Shown here piece by piece: positions 9,301 to 16,347 of a stretch of 44,791 nt of DNA. The notes under the pieces were generated by a model, which was given only the letters and a program-made list of their open reading frames with translations, was not told the DNA's origin and made no database searches. Each line of letters opens with the position of its first letter. Positions within the stretch are counted from its first letter, which is position 1. Origin of the DNA: Ignavibacteria bacterium (GTDB lineage Bacteria; Bacteroidota; Ignavibacteria; Kapaibacteriales; UBA4661); NCBI GenBank assembly GCA_947459425.1, contig CANHDJ010000027.1, forward strand, positions 1 through 44,791. The letters run 5' to 3'. The position numbers and the translations under genes were made by a program.

Positions 9301-9774
9301 GAAAACACCACTATTGGCGGTCGTATGTTCGACGGTATGGCTCAGTGGAACGCCTTGAATGCTTATATCGAGCAAGATCCATATCTTCGTACCCGTCGTG
9401 GTCAATTTGCAGAGCGTAACGGCGGTACACGTGCGCTTTTGACTCGCATGGATGTTTCGCTTACCCACGATTTTGTTTTGGATTTTGGCAAACCGACAGC
9501 AATTCAAGCGCGTGTTGATATGTTCAATGCGTTGAATTTTATTGACAACCGTCTGAGTATTGCTGATGTTACCAATAACAATAATCCGCTTGAATTCCGT
9601 GGGGTTGTTACCGATGCAGGGGGCACAAATCCTCGCCCACGCTACCGTATTGCAAGTGCTATTTCCAGTGTGAACTCAGCAGGGCAACTGAACTTGTTCC
9701 CGACATTCCGTCAGGGTGCAAACCTAGGTGATGTGTGGAGCTTACAGTTTGGTATTCGTGTAACACTGAATTAA
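6358..9774 (+). CDS. TonB-dependent receptor with N-terminal carboxypeptidase-regulatory-like domain (Oar-like)
   Basis: An outer-membrane beta-barrel of 1138 residues. The start at 6358 has GGAG seven bases upstream and gives a good signal peptide ending at ALKAQ (about 23). Next comes a CarboxypepD_reg-like beta sandwich (about 25-100, GGINGLITDKAGKQMTGV...), a plug domain with ERTGAATNIGRETIQALPTI, and a long barrel ending in LQFGIRVTLN with the usual terminal aromatic/hydrophobic strand. This is the architecture of Oar-like receptors, larger than SusC. There is no SusD partner, and the gene stands alone between its own promoter and a strong terminator. The ligand is unknown. Codon use resembles a highly expressed gene (many CGT and GGT). 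Confidence 0.9.
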   Translation: MKRSILLFATMLVLLPALALKAQVTTGGINGLITDKAGKQMTGVRVMATHEPSGTKYGAVSNVSGRYLIPGMRTGGPYTLQFTAVGMKPEKYSDIYIKLGETSVYNAKLDEGEVKLSEITVVSKKNATMSAERTGAATNIGRETIQALPTINRSVQDMTRLTPQANGLSFAGQDPRFTSFSVDGSVFNNNFGLGAGSLPGAQTGATPISLDAIEEIQVNMAPYDVRQAGFVGAGINAITRKGDNEFRASAFFNTRDQSFLGSSLRNPTGDVTTPVISQSFNVRQYGFRLGGPLIQDKLFFFINGEIEERADPGTQNRASRGATDTAGTNIVRRGLALTDSLDRLKSFLAERFNFDPGVYQDYLRFSYSAKATARLDYNIDESNKVSIRYNYLRSYSDIPVSNSGAVTARSNNIFALQFSGSNYRQNNDLHSVVAEYNGTLSNEWFLNAIVGFTANRDSREILGSRRFPLVDIVQGNQTITSFGDEPFTPNNRLFNDTYQAQFNVTRYLGEHVLTAGFNGEYFTFENGFTPEISGVYQFNSFTDFYNAAAGRNVQARQYTKWFSALAGGVTPFAYTRALQAGLYLQDEWAITPQFKVTVGVRADLQTFEQTAPANPQVPNLRFQRPDGSAVTLRTEQLPTPQLLWSPRLGFNWDVTGDRTTQIRGGGGIFTGRVPFVIISNQVGNTGMFNGRYVVTGPILNQTNVPGTTTPIRWSDDINANIPADFATRVPPGSYGIAVTDPNFRYPQVFRANLAVDQELPGGVIATVEGILSQNVNAILYQNVNQVVPTARFSGPDNRFRYPGSFGQNAAGTTLRPGLVDSLNRLNPINPILTDATLLTNTNQGGSFSVTGRLERNFTDIGLNVMAAYTYSEARDLSNFGSIAFSSWRDNFSIDGNNYLPLTFSSNDQTHRFIANVGYTLNWGNILGESLRFIGRTSINVFFTTFSQDRLSYTVRGDLNGDAVPANNDLMFVPADPNQIVFENTTIGGRMFDGMAQWNALNAYIEQDPYLRTRRGQFAERNGGTRALLTRMDVSLTHDFVLDFGKPTAIQARVDMFNALNFIDNRLSIADVTNNNNPLEFRGVVTDAGGTNPRPRYRIASAISSVNSAGQLNLFPTFRQGANLGDVWSLQFGIRVTLN

Positions 9775-9800
9775 ACCTACAATAAATTCAATTATATCTC

Positions 9801-9835
9801 AAAAGCCCCTGTATCCAAGCGATACAGGGGCTTTT
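9801..9835. terminator. Bidirectional intrinsic terminator
   Basis: A perfect 15-bp stem (9801-9815 with 9821-9835) around a 5-nt loop, with a T run after it on the plus strand and an A run before it. It sits between the convergent TonB receptor gene (stop 9774) and rsgA (stop 9857), so it can serve both. Confidence 0.9.
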
Positions 9836-9856
9836 TGTTTGATAACGCACCATTAA

Positions 9857-10996
9857 TTACGGCAGCGTCTCCAAAATATTGCGATAGCTTTCGTACCGCT
9901 CCGGGTCAATCATTCCGGCTTCTAACGCTGCTTTGATGGCACAGCCCGGCTCGTGGGTGTGGCTACAGGGAGCAAATTTACATTCCAAACGGTCGTCGTC
10001 GAAATCGTGAAAATAGTATGCCAAATCCTCGCGGTCTAGTCCCCAAATACCAAACTCTCGTATGCCGGGTGTGTCCAGAATATAGCCGCCTTCGGGCAGC
10101 CGAAAAACCTTGCTAAAGGTGGTCGTGTGCAAGCCTTTTTGCGTCTTTGCGCTGACTTCGGTAGTGATTTGCGCTTCTTCGCCGAGCAGTAAATTTACCA
10201 AGGTTGATTTTCCAACACCCGAAGGTCCCGAAAAAACGCTGATTTTGCCCGCCAACACAGGCGAGAGCGTCTCCAAACCGCGCTTTTTCTCCGCACTCAC
10301 AAACAGCGTTTTAATGCCCAAAAATCGTTCGTACATCATCAAATCTTCCCGAACAAATGTTTCGTCCATTAAGTCCATTTTATTGATACAGATAATCGGT
10401 TCGACGTTGCCCAACTCCGCTGCAATTAAGTAACGGTCAATCAGGCGGCGGTTGTAAAAGGGGTCGGCTGCTGCCATGAGAATAATAACTTGGTCAACGT
10501 TACTAACAATCACTTGCTCAATGCCGTCGCTTCCGGCGGACTCACGGGCAAGTTTCGTGCGCCGCTCTTTGACTTGCACAATAACGCCCGGCAGCATATC
10601 CATCTCGCCGGAAACCGGCTCTATGCGGCAGCGCACACGGTCGCCAACGGCAACAAGCGTCGAAGCGGGGTTTTCGCTGACGATGCTGCGCGAGACAACG
10701 CAATCATACAACTTTCCACCATCGTTGTCTATTGATTCGACAATAAACGAGCGTCCTGTCGCATCCAACACCCAGCCCTCGAAGGTATTCGCTGTGGGCA
10801 AATGTTCTTTGTGTTGGAGATTCTTTAAGCGCGGACTCATAGACACAGCGCGGTTTGGCACGGCATCCTCTTCTTCATCCCACTGCGTTTTTTTCGCGTA
10901 GAATTGATGCTCAGAACTGCCTTTTGTCCATGTTTTTGCGGTGCGTCGAGATTTTGACAGCGTTTCTTGTGTTGGTTTATATTTTTTACCAGCCAT
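9857..10996 (-). CDS. rsgA: Small ribosomal subunit biogenesis GTPase RsgA
   Basis: A circularly permuted GTPase that helps late 30S maturation. The G-motif order shows the permutation: NKMD (G4, CINKMDLMD) comes before the P-loop GPSGVGKSTL (G1), followed by DTPGIREFG (G3). An N-terminal OB fold precedes (GWVLDATGRSFIVES...), and a C-terminal zinc knuckle follows (CKFAPCSHTHEPGC). At 379 residues it is longer than usual because of a basic tail of about 65 residues rich in Lys, Arg and Ser, probably for RNA contact. Convergent with the TonB receptor gene and divergent from recJ. Confidence 0.95.
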   Translation of the reverse strand: MAGKKYKPTQETLSKSRRTAKTWTKGSSEHQFYAKKTQWDEEEDAVPNRAVSMSPRLKNLQHKEHLPTANTFEGWVLDATGRSFIVESIDNDGGKLYDCVVSRSIVSENPASTLVAVGDRVRCRIEPVSGEMDMLPGVIVQVKERRTKLARESAGSDGIEQVIVSNVDQVIILMAAADPFYNRRLIDRYLIAAELGNVEPIICINKMDLMDETFVREDLMMYERFLGIKTLFVSAEKKRGLETLSPVLAGKISVFSGPSGVGKSTLVNLLLGEEAQITTEVSAKTQKGLHTTTFSKVFRLPEGGYILDTPGIREFGIWGLDREDLAYYFHDFDDDRLECKFAPCSHTHEPGCAIKAALEAGMIDPERYESYRNILETLP

Positions 10997-11061
10997 GCTT
11001 TTATCCTTTTGAAAAATAGGTTTTTAGGCGTATTTGCGAGCAAAGGGTTCACGAAATGTTC

Positions 11062-11092
11062 TTTGTGAAACAATGAAAATTTGCTAATTTTG
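11062..11092 (+). promoter_or_regulatory. FCB-type promoter for recJ
   Basis: TTTG at 11062-11065, 19 nt spacer, TAATTTTG at 11085-11092: a near-consensus Bacteroidota promoter. It lies 32 bp before the proposed TTG start of recJ, so the leader is short. Confidence 0.7.
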
Positions 11093-11124
11093 TAGCAGTT
11101 GAACAACAAACCGAAAGAATTTCT

Positions 11125-13017
11125 TTGAACTCACTCTGGACATTGAATCGAGCAAGTGAAAACCCTAACATTTCCATAACGACCGCCGGAACAGAATACT
11201 ATCCTGCGCCCATTGCGAAAATACTCATTTCGCGTGGATTGACGATAGCCGAAGATATTGACAGCTTTTTCAAGCCTGCGTTTGAAAATCTCCATTCGCC
11301 GTTCCTGATGGACGGTATGGACACAGCGCTGCAACGTATCGAAACGGCAATTGCTCAAGGCGAGCGCATCCGCATTTACGGCGATTACGATGTTGATGGC
11401 ACGGTTACCACAGCAATGCTTACCCGCTACTTACGCCGCATTGGGGCGCAAGTAGATTACCATATCCCCAAGCGCTTTACCGAATTTTACGGTCTTTCGC
11501 CCGAAACGGTCGAAGATTGCTATAACGACGGTGTTTCCTTGCTTATTACCGTTGATACGGGGGTTACGGCGGTGGATTCTATTCAGTATGCCCGCGATTT
11601 GGATATTGATGTTATCGTCTGCGACCACCACGAGCCTTCCGATGCCCTTCCTGCCGCTTTTGCTCTTCTGAATCCCATCAAAGGGACGTGTAGCTATCCC
11701 TTCAAGCATTTATGCGCTTGCGGCGTGACCTTCAAACTGGTTCAGGCGCTTTGCGAACGGCGTGGAGAGCCGGAAGTTGCGTTTGATTATTTAGATTTAG
11801 TTGCTATCGCTTCGACGGCAGACATGGTTCCGCTTATTGGCGAAAATCGGACGTTGGTGCATTTTGGATTGCTCCGCATGAATGCCAAGCCACTGCCTGG
11901 ATTGAAAGGTTTGATGGAATGTACAAACATCAAAGCCGGAACGATTACGAGTTCGACCATAGTTTACAATCTTGCTCCGCTCATCAATGCTGCTGGGCGA
12001 ATGGGCGACGCAGAACGCGCCGTAGAACTCATGCTCACCGAAGACCCGTTGCAAGCATTCCGACTTGCGCAAGACCTCGAAAGCAAGAATTATCGCCGCC
12101 GCGTTATTGATGACAAGACCTTTACCGAAGCACAGCAAATCGCCGAAGACTTGATTGCGAATGAAAATCGTCGCTCTCTCGTTCTGCATAATCCCGATTG
12201 GCACGTTGGCGTTATCAACATCGTGGCTTCGCGCCTTGTGGAGAAATATCATCTGCCGACGATTATGCTCACAAGCATTGACCATATCGCCAAGGGTTCG
12301 GCGCGGAGTATTAAAAATTTCGATGTTCATGCGGCGCTCAAGCAATGCCAAAAATACCTACGGCAATTCGGTGGACACAAATACGCTGCGGGCTTGTCGT
12401 TGGAAGAGGCAAATGTTGCGCTCTTGCGGGACGAATTTGACCGCATTGCCCGCACGATGCTTTCCGAAGAAATGCTCGTGCCGGAGGTTGTGATTGATTC
12501 AGAGCTTGATTTTAACGAGCTTTCGCCCGATTTTCTGCGCCTTTTGCGCCAGTTTGCGCCTTTTGGCTACGGCAATAACAAGCCTTGCTTTTTGACGCAA
12601 AACATCGTTACGTCCGGCAGAGCAAGCATTGTTGGCAAAAATCACTTGCGTATGCGGGCGCGGCAAGATAATGTCGTTTTTGAAGCCATTGGCTTTAATC
12701 TTGGTGATAAATTGGAACTGTGCAACGCCGGAGAGCCGCTTTCGATGGTTTATACGATTGAAGAGATTTTGCACCATCAGCGCGTGAGTTTGCAACTCTA
12801 CATCAAAGATATTGCGCTCACCAAAGACCAACCGCTTCGCACCAAACTTGTCATGGACGAAATGGCAACAACACTTGCCAGAGCAATGGCACCTGCGGCA
12901 CAAACCGAAGAGATTGCCAATGGGCATAGTCGGGTTACGAATGGCGGCGGTGGCAATGGCGCGAGTAAGCATAACGGCTCCAATGGTGCGCCAAGCCTTG
13001 TTGTGGTTAGTGTTTAG
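11125..13017 (+). CDS. recJ: Single-stranded-DNA-specific exonuclease RecJ
   Basis: A 5'-3' ssDNA exonuclease used in recombination and mismatch repair. DHH-domain motifs are intact: GDYDVDG (86-92), VDTG (143-146) and CDHHE (166-170). GGHKYAAGLSL marks the DHHA1 domain, and an OB fold follows. The start is a TTG at 11125; MNSLWTL matches the usual RecJ N-terminus, GAAAGAA lies just upstream, and no in-frame ATG fits better. The last 35 or so residues are a low-complexity Gly/Asn/Ser tail (GGGGNGASKHNGSNG), probably disordered. Total 630 residues, slightly long for the family because of this tail. Confidence 0.95.
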   Translation: MNSLWTLNRASENPNISITTAGTEYYPAPIAKILISRGLTIAEDIDSFFKPAFENLHSPFLMDGMDTALQRIETAIAQGERIRIYGDYDVDGTVTTAMLTRYLRRIGAQVDYHIPKRFTEFYGLSPETVEDCYNDGVSLLITVDTGVTAVDSIQYARDLDIDVIVCDHHEPSDALPAAFALLNPIKGTCSYPFKHLCACGVTFKLVQALCERRGEPEVAFDYLDLVAIASTADMVPLIGENRTLVHFGLLRMNAKPLPGLKGLMECTNIKAGTITSSTIVYNLAPLINAAGRMGDAERAVELMLTEDPLQAFRLAQDLESKNYRRRVIDDKTFTEAQQIAEDLIANENRRSLVLHNPDWHVGVINIVASRLVEKYHLPTIMLTSIDHIAKGSARSIKNFDVHAALKQCQKYLRQFGGHKYAAGLSLEEANVALLRDEFDRIARTMLSEEMLVPEVVIDSELDFNELSPDFLRLLRQFAPFGYGNNKPCFLTQNIVTSGRASIVGKNHLRMRARQDNVVFEAIGFNLGDKLELCNAGEPLSMVYTIEEILHHQRVSLQLYIKDIALTKDQPLRTKLVMDEMATTLARAMAPAAQTEEIANGHSRVTNGGGGNGASKHNGSNGAPSLVVVSV

Positions 13018-13076
13018 TTTTAGCCTAATGGTTGTTTGAGCAAGAGTCATTCATATTATTTTTCAAGGAAACATCT

Positions 13077-14510
13077 ATGGCTGCATTCGTCATAATGCCG
13101 CGTGGTCATTATCAGAACCGTCTGAGCAGAGCAGATTTCTTCAGAATACTGAAGTCTGCTCTTTTTTGTTGGTGCTTGATTCTATGCGCCCCGCAAGGGC
13201 TTTTTGCTCAGGTTACGCGGACACTCACCAACCCTGCTCCTCCACAGTCGGAACCCTCGCAAAGCAGTCCACAAGCCTTTTTTATGGATGTTCTTTTTTT
13301 TAAGGGTGAGCAAGACTCAACGCAGCGTGTGGATATATTTGTGGTCGTGCCGTATCAATCGCTAAATTTCATGAAGCGCGATAGCGTCTTTATCGGTGAT
13401 TATCTTGCGACCATGACACTCAAAGATCCTTCGGGCAAGGACTTACAGATTATTCGCAAAGAGCGTCCTATCAAAGAAGATCGCTTGGAGGTAACGCTTG
13501 GTGCGACGGGGGCATTCGATTATCTCCAAAGCACATTTACCGTTGCGCCAGGTAATTACACGATTACCGTTGAGATTGCGGATGTTCTGAGCAAACGTAC
13601 CTTCACGCTGCAACGCTCGTTCAAAGCGCTGAACACCAGTGCTGCGCAATTTGCTATAAGCAGCATTATGTTTGCCAGTAGCATCGTGCCGAATGGTTCG
13701 CGGTTCAGCCTTACGCCATATCTTGCCGATGATGTCTCGCCGCTTACCCAGGAAGGGTTTTACGCCTTTTTCGAGACGTATAATGCTTTTGGAACGGGTT
13801 TGGATTCATTAGATTTTGTTTATGAAGTCATTGATGAAAAAGGGGGAAAAGCGTTTTTAAGCAAGCGCCAGCGCCGCTCCGTCGCTGCTGCGCGGGAGCA
13901 GCAATTTGTGAAAATAGGGCTTCCGGCGCAGTTGCCTATTGGTACATACACCTTACGGCTATTGGTGCTGCGTTTGGATACAACCAGCAAATATGCTGAC
14001 CGCGACGTATTGGCGGCATCTGCTCGCACGATGCGTTTAGATTGGAAGGGCTTGGGGATGCTGGCGATGCTCAAGGGCGAAGACCTGACGCGGGCAGTGC
14101 GCCAGATGCGCTATGTGGCTTCGCCGCAGGAAATCACGGCTATTCAAAATACTGCTCCTGAAGATGACAAACAACGCCGCTTTTTCGAGTATTGGCAACG
14201 CCTCGACCCAACACCGGCAACGCTGCGCAACGAGGCATTTGAGGATTATTATCAGCGTGTGGACTATGCAAATCGCAATTTTCGTGCTATTAGTTTTGGC
14301 GACGGCTGGATGAGCGATATGGGCATGGTGTATATTATTTTTGGAGCGCCGCAATTTACCCGTGATTTTCGCCGCGATGGGCGTATTATCTGGACGTGGT
14401 CGTATCCGACCTATGGACGAGAGTTTGTCTTTGTTGATTATACGGGCTTCGGCAATGATTTTCGCTTGACTTCGGGGATGCCATTTGAGCGGTATCGATA
14501 TCGGCGCTGA
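13077..14510 (+). CDS. GWxTD-domain secreted protein
   Basis: Start at 13077 rather than 13032, because AAGGAA sits at 13065-13070. A twin-hydrophobic signal region ends near GLFAQ (about 46). The body is beta-rich. Near the C-terminus FGDGWMSDMGMVYIIFGAP is the GWxTD signature, with Ser in place of the usual Thr, followed by WTWSYPTYGREFVFVD. The domain is found mainly in FCB and Acidobacteria-type genomes and has no firmly assigned biochemical role; it is thought to act in the periplasm or outer envelope. The final codons contain the only GATATC I found, and the restriction cassette begins 31 bp after the stop. Confidence 0.88.
   Translation: MAAFVIMPRGHYQNRLSRADFFRILKSALFCWCLILCAPQGLFAQVTRTLTNPAPPQSEPSQSSPQAFFMDVLFFKGEQDSTQRVDIFVVVPYQSLNFMKRDSVFIGDYLATMTLKDPSGKDLQIIRKERPIKEDRLEVTLGATGAFDYLQSTFTVAPGNYTITVEIADVLSKRTFTLQRSFKALNTSAAQFAISSIMFASSIVPNGSRFSLTPYLADDVSPLTQEGFYAFFETYNAFGTGLDSLDFVYEVIDEKGGKAFLSKRQRRSVAAAREQQFVKIGLPAQLPIGTYTLRLLVLRLDTTSKYADRDVLAASARTMRLDWKGLGMLAMLKGEDLTRAVRQMRYVASPQEITAIQNTAPEDDKQRRFFEYWQRLDPTPATLRNEAFEDYYQRVDYANRNFRAISFGDGWMSDMGMVYIIFGAPQFTRDFRRDGRIIWTWSYPTYGREFVFVDYTGFGNDFRLTSGMPFERYRYRR
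14497..14502. promoter_or_regulatory. Sole GATATC site (predicted target of the adjacent R-M system)
   Basis: GATATC at 14497-14502 lies in the last codons of the GWxTD gene and 40 bp upstream of the endonuclease start. It is the only occurrence I found on reading the whole window. A regulatory role is speculation; its presence is direct observation. Confidence 0.4.
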
Positions 14511-14541
14511 ACAATACTTTTCAATAACGGTGAGAATGGCT

Positions 14542-15360
14542 ATGACTCAGTATGCATCAGTTAAGGACGACTTTAAGCAGAATCTTCAAACGTTTGTGGA
14601 GGATTTGCAACATCATGTTTCCACCGAAAATCGGCAGCGGACGGTGAAAGGGTTTATTGATATATTTCGGAATGTCTATACTATTTCTGGGGATACCAAA
14701 ATCGTCTCGAAAATTTTGGAAATTCATCTTTTTCCCAAAATAGTAGAATTTGCCGCCGTACATGATTATATCATCGTCTTAGCAGAACATCAAAACTACT
14801 ACCCCGATGTTTCCTTTGTTTCCCAGCGCGATGAGCGCATTAAATTTGCGCTTGATTTTAAGACAACATACCGATTACCCGATAAACCTCATCTTTGCAA
14901 CGGCTTCACCCTTGGTTCGCACGGCGAGTACTTTATTAATCGTTCAAGTCGCAAGAATATTCAGTTTCCGTATAGCCACTATATGGGGCATTTTTGTTTA
15001 GGTATTATTTATTCGCGATATAATTCTGATGAAACAAGGGTATATGCTCTTGATGATTTGCAAGCAATAACCTCAGTGATCGGGGATTTTCAGGTTTTTG
15101 TAGCAGAGAAGTGGGAAATTGCCAGCGACTCTAGTGGAAGCGGGAATACGGCTAATATTGGCAGTACCAAAGTAATTGACGATTTAGTGCATGGCAGGGG
15201 TGTTTTCAAACTACTCGGCGAAAATTGGTTTGATGATTACTGGTGTAATTATGGCAAAATTACGGTTCTTAATGAAACAGGGCAGGTCAAAAAAATTCGT
15301 TCTTTGAAAGATTTTCTTGCGTACCGTGGCTATGGAACGCCTTCGGAGGCATCCCAATGA
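14542..15360 (+). CDS. Type II restriction endonuclease, EcoRV-like (predicted GATATC)
   Basis: This homodimeric PD-(D/E)xK enzyme is expected to cut unmethylated GATATC. Compared from memory with R.EcoRV, the match is strong over most of the protein. Numbered from the ATG at 14542, E60 corresponds to E45, D89 in NYYPD to D74, and D105 and K107 in FALDFKTTY to D90 and K92. The DNA-recognition loop GSGNTANIGS (199-208) is nearly identical to the EcoRV R-loop. FPYSHYMGH and FDDYWCNY also match. Length is 272 residues against 245 for EcoRV, the excess being mostly N-terminal. ATG 14542 is preferred because GGTGAG lies seven bases upstream; ATG 14536 is possible. Its stop overlaps the methyltransferase start (ATGA). 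Confidence 0.93.
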   Translation: MTQYASVKDDFKQNLQTFVEDLQHHVSTENRQRTVKGFIDIFRNVYTISGDTKIVSKILEIHLFPKIVEFAAVHDYIIVLAEHQNYYPDVSFVSQRDERIKFALDFKTTYRLPDKPHLCNGFTLGSHGEYFINRSSRKNIQFPYSHYMGHFCLGIIYSRYNSDETRVYALDDLQAITSVIGDFQVFVAEKWEIASDSSGSGNTANIGSTKVIDDLVHGRGVFKLLGENWFDDYWCNYGKITVLNETGQVKKIRSLKDFLAYRGYGTPSEASQ

Positions 15361-16250
15361 AAGTTTTTGTCCCACCCATTAAATGCCAAGGTATCAAAAC
15401 AAAACTTATTCCTTGGATACATGAATTGGTAAGCCTCAGTAGTGAAACCCTTTGGATAGAGCCATTTATGGGGTCAGGGGTCGTTGGATTTAATATGCGT
15501 CCAAAACGAGCTATTTTTGCCGATACAAATCCCCATATCATTGCCTTTTACAATGCTGTCAAAACGCGAGAAATTACGCCAGGGCTGGCGCGAGGTTTTT
15601 TAGAGCATCATGGGGCAGTTCTCGCCCAGCGCGGCGATGAATATTATTACGAAGTGCGTAAACGTTTTAATCAATCGCACAACCCGCTTGACTTCTTGTT
15701 TTTGAGCCGTTCGGGTTTTAATGGTGTTATGCGATTTAACCGTAAAGGTGCGTATAATGTACCATTTGGGCATAAACCTGAACGTTTTGCAAAAGCATAT
15801 ATAACAAAAATTGTCAACCAAATTGATTACGTTGCCAAGGCGTGTGAGCATTACGAGTGGACATTTATTTGCCAAGATTTCCGGGTGAGCTGTTCGGAGG
15901 GAACAGAAGACGCAATGATTTACTGCGATCCACCATATAGCGGACGGCATACAGATTATTTTGATTCGTGGTCGGAAACTGATGAGCATGATTTATTTGT
16001 CACACTTCTGTCCACCCCCGCCTCCTTTCTCCTTTCAACATGGGAGCGCACTGAATGGCGTACAAACACAGCATTACAGAAGTATGCGGAGCATTTTACC
16101 GTCCTGACTCGCAAGCACTTTTATCATGTTGGCGCGAACGAAGACAATCGAAAATCAGTTATCGAAGCACTGGTTGGAAACAATTTGCAAGTGCCGCAAA
16201 CCTCACTATATCAGCCTTCGGAGCAGTTACACCTTTTAGAAATGCGCTAA
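15357..16250 (+). CDS. DNA adenine N6-methyltransferase, M.EcoRV-like (D12 class)
   Basis: Protects host DNA by methylating adenine in the site cut by its partner. From memory it follows M.EcoRV almost from end to end, with the same length (297 residues): MKVFVPPIKCQGIKTKLIP at the N-terminus, SAM motif EPFMGSGVVGFN (35-46), catalytic DPPY (191-194) followed by SGRHTDYFDSW, and KHFYHVGA near the C-terminus. EcoRV methyltransferase modifies the first A of GATATC, so the same is predicted here. Translation is coupled to the endonuclease gene through the 4-bp ATGA overlap. No C (controller) gene and no mobility gene is adjacent. Confidence 0.95.
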   Translation: MKVFVPPIKCQGIKTKLIPWIHELVSLSSETLWIEPFMGSGVVGFNMRPKRAIFADTNPHIIAFYNAVKTREITPGLARGFLEHHGAVLAQRGDEYYYEVRKRFNQSHNPLDFLFLSRSGFNGVMRFNRKGAYNVPFGHKPERFAKAYITKIVNQIDYVAKACEHYEWTFICQDFRVSCSEGTEDAMIYCDPPYSGRHTDYFDSWSETDEHDLFVTLLSTPASFLLSTWERTEWRTNTALQKYAEHFTVLTRKHFYHVGANEDNRKSVIEALVGNNLQVPQTSLYQPSEQLHLLEMR

Positions 16251-16347
16251 AACTGCTATGCCATTTTTCTGGTCTCCTATTGCACTGTTTGAAACGATTA
16301 CCCTCAAAGCCGCATTCCTACACTGTAACTTTCTTATACCGACCCCA

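Noticed and set aside
14513..14541. Controller (C-protein) gene or small regulator ahead of the endonuclease
   Set aside because: Only 31 bp separate the GWxTD stop from the endonuclease start; there is no room for one, and none follows the methyltransferase.
16251..16347. Small gene or RNA between the methyltransferase and the helicase
   Set aside because: No open frame with a start signal and no stable hairpin seen in these 97 bp.
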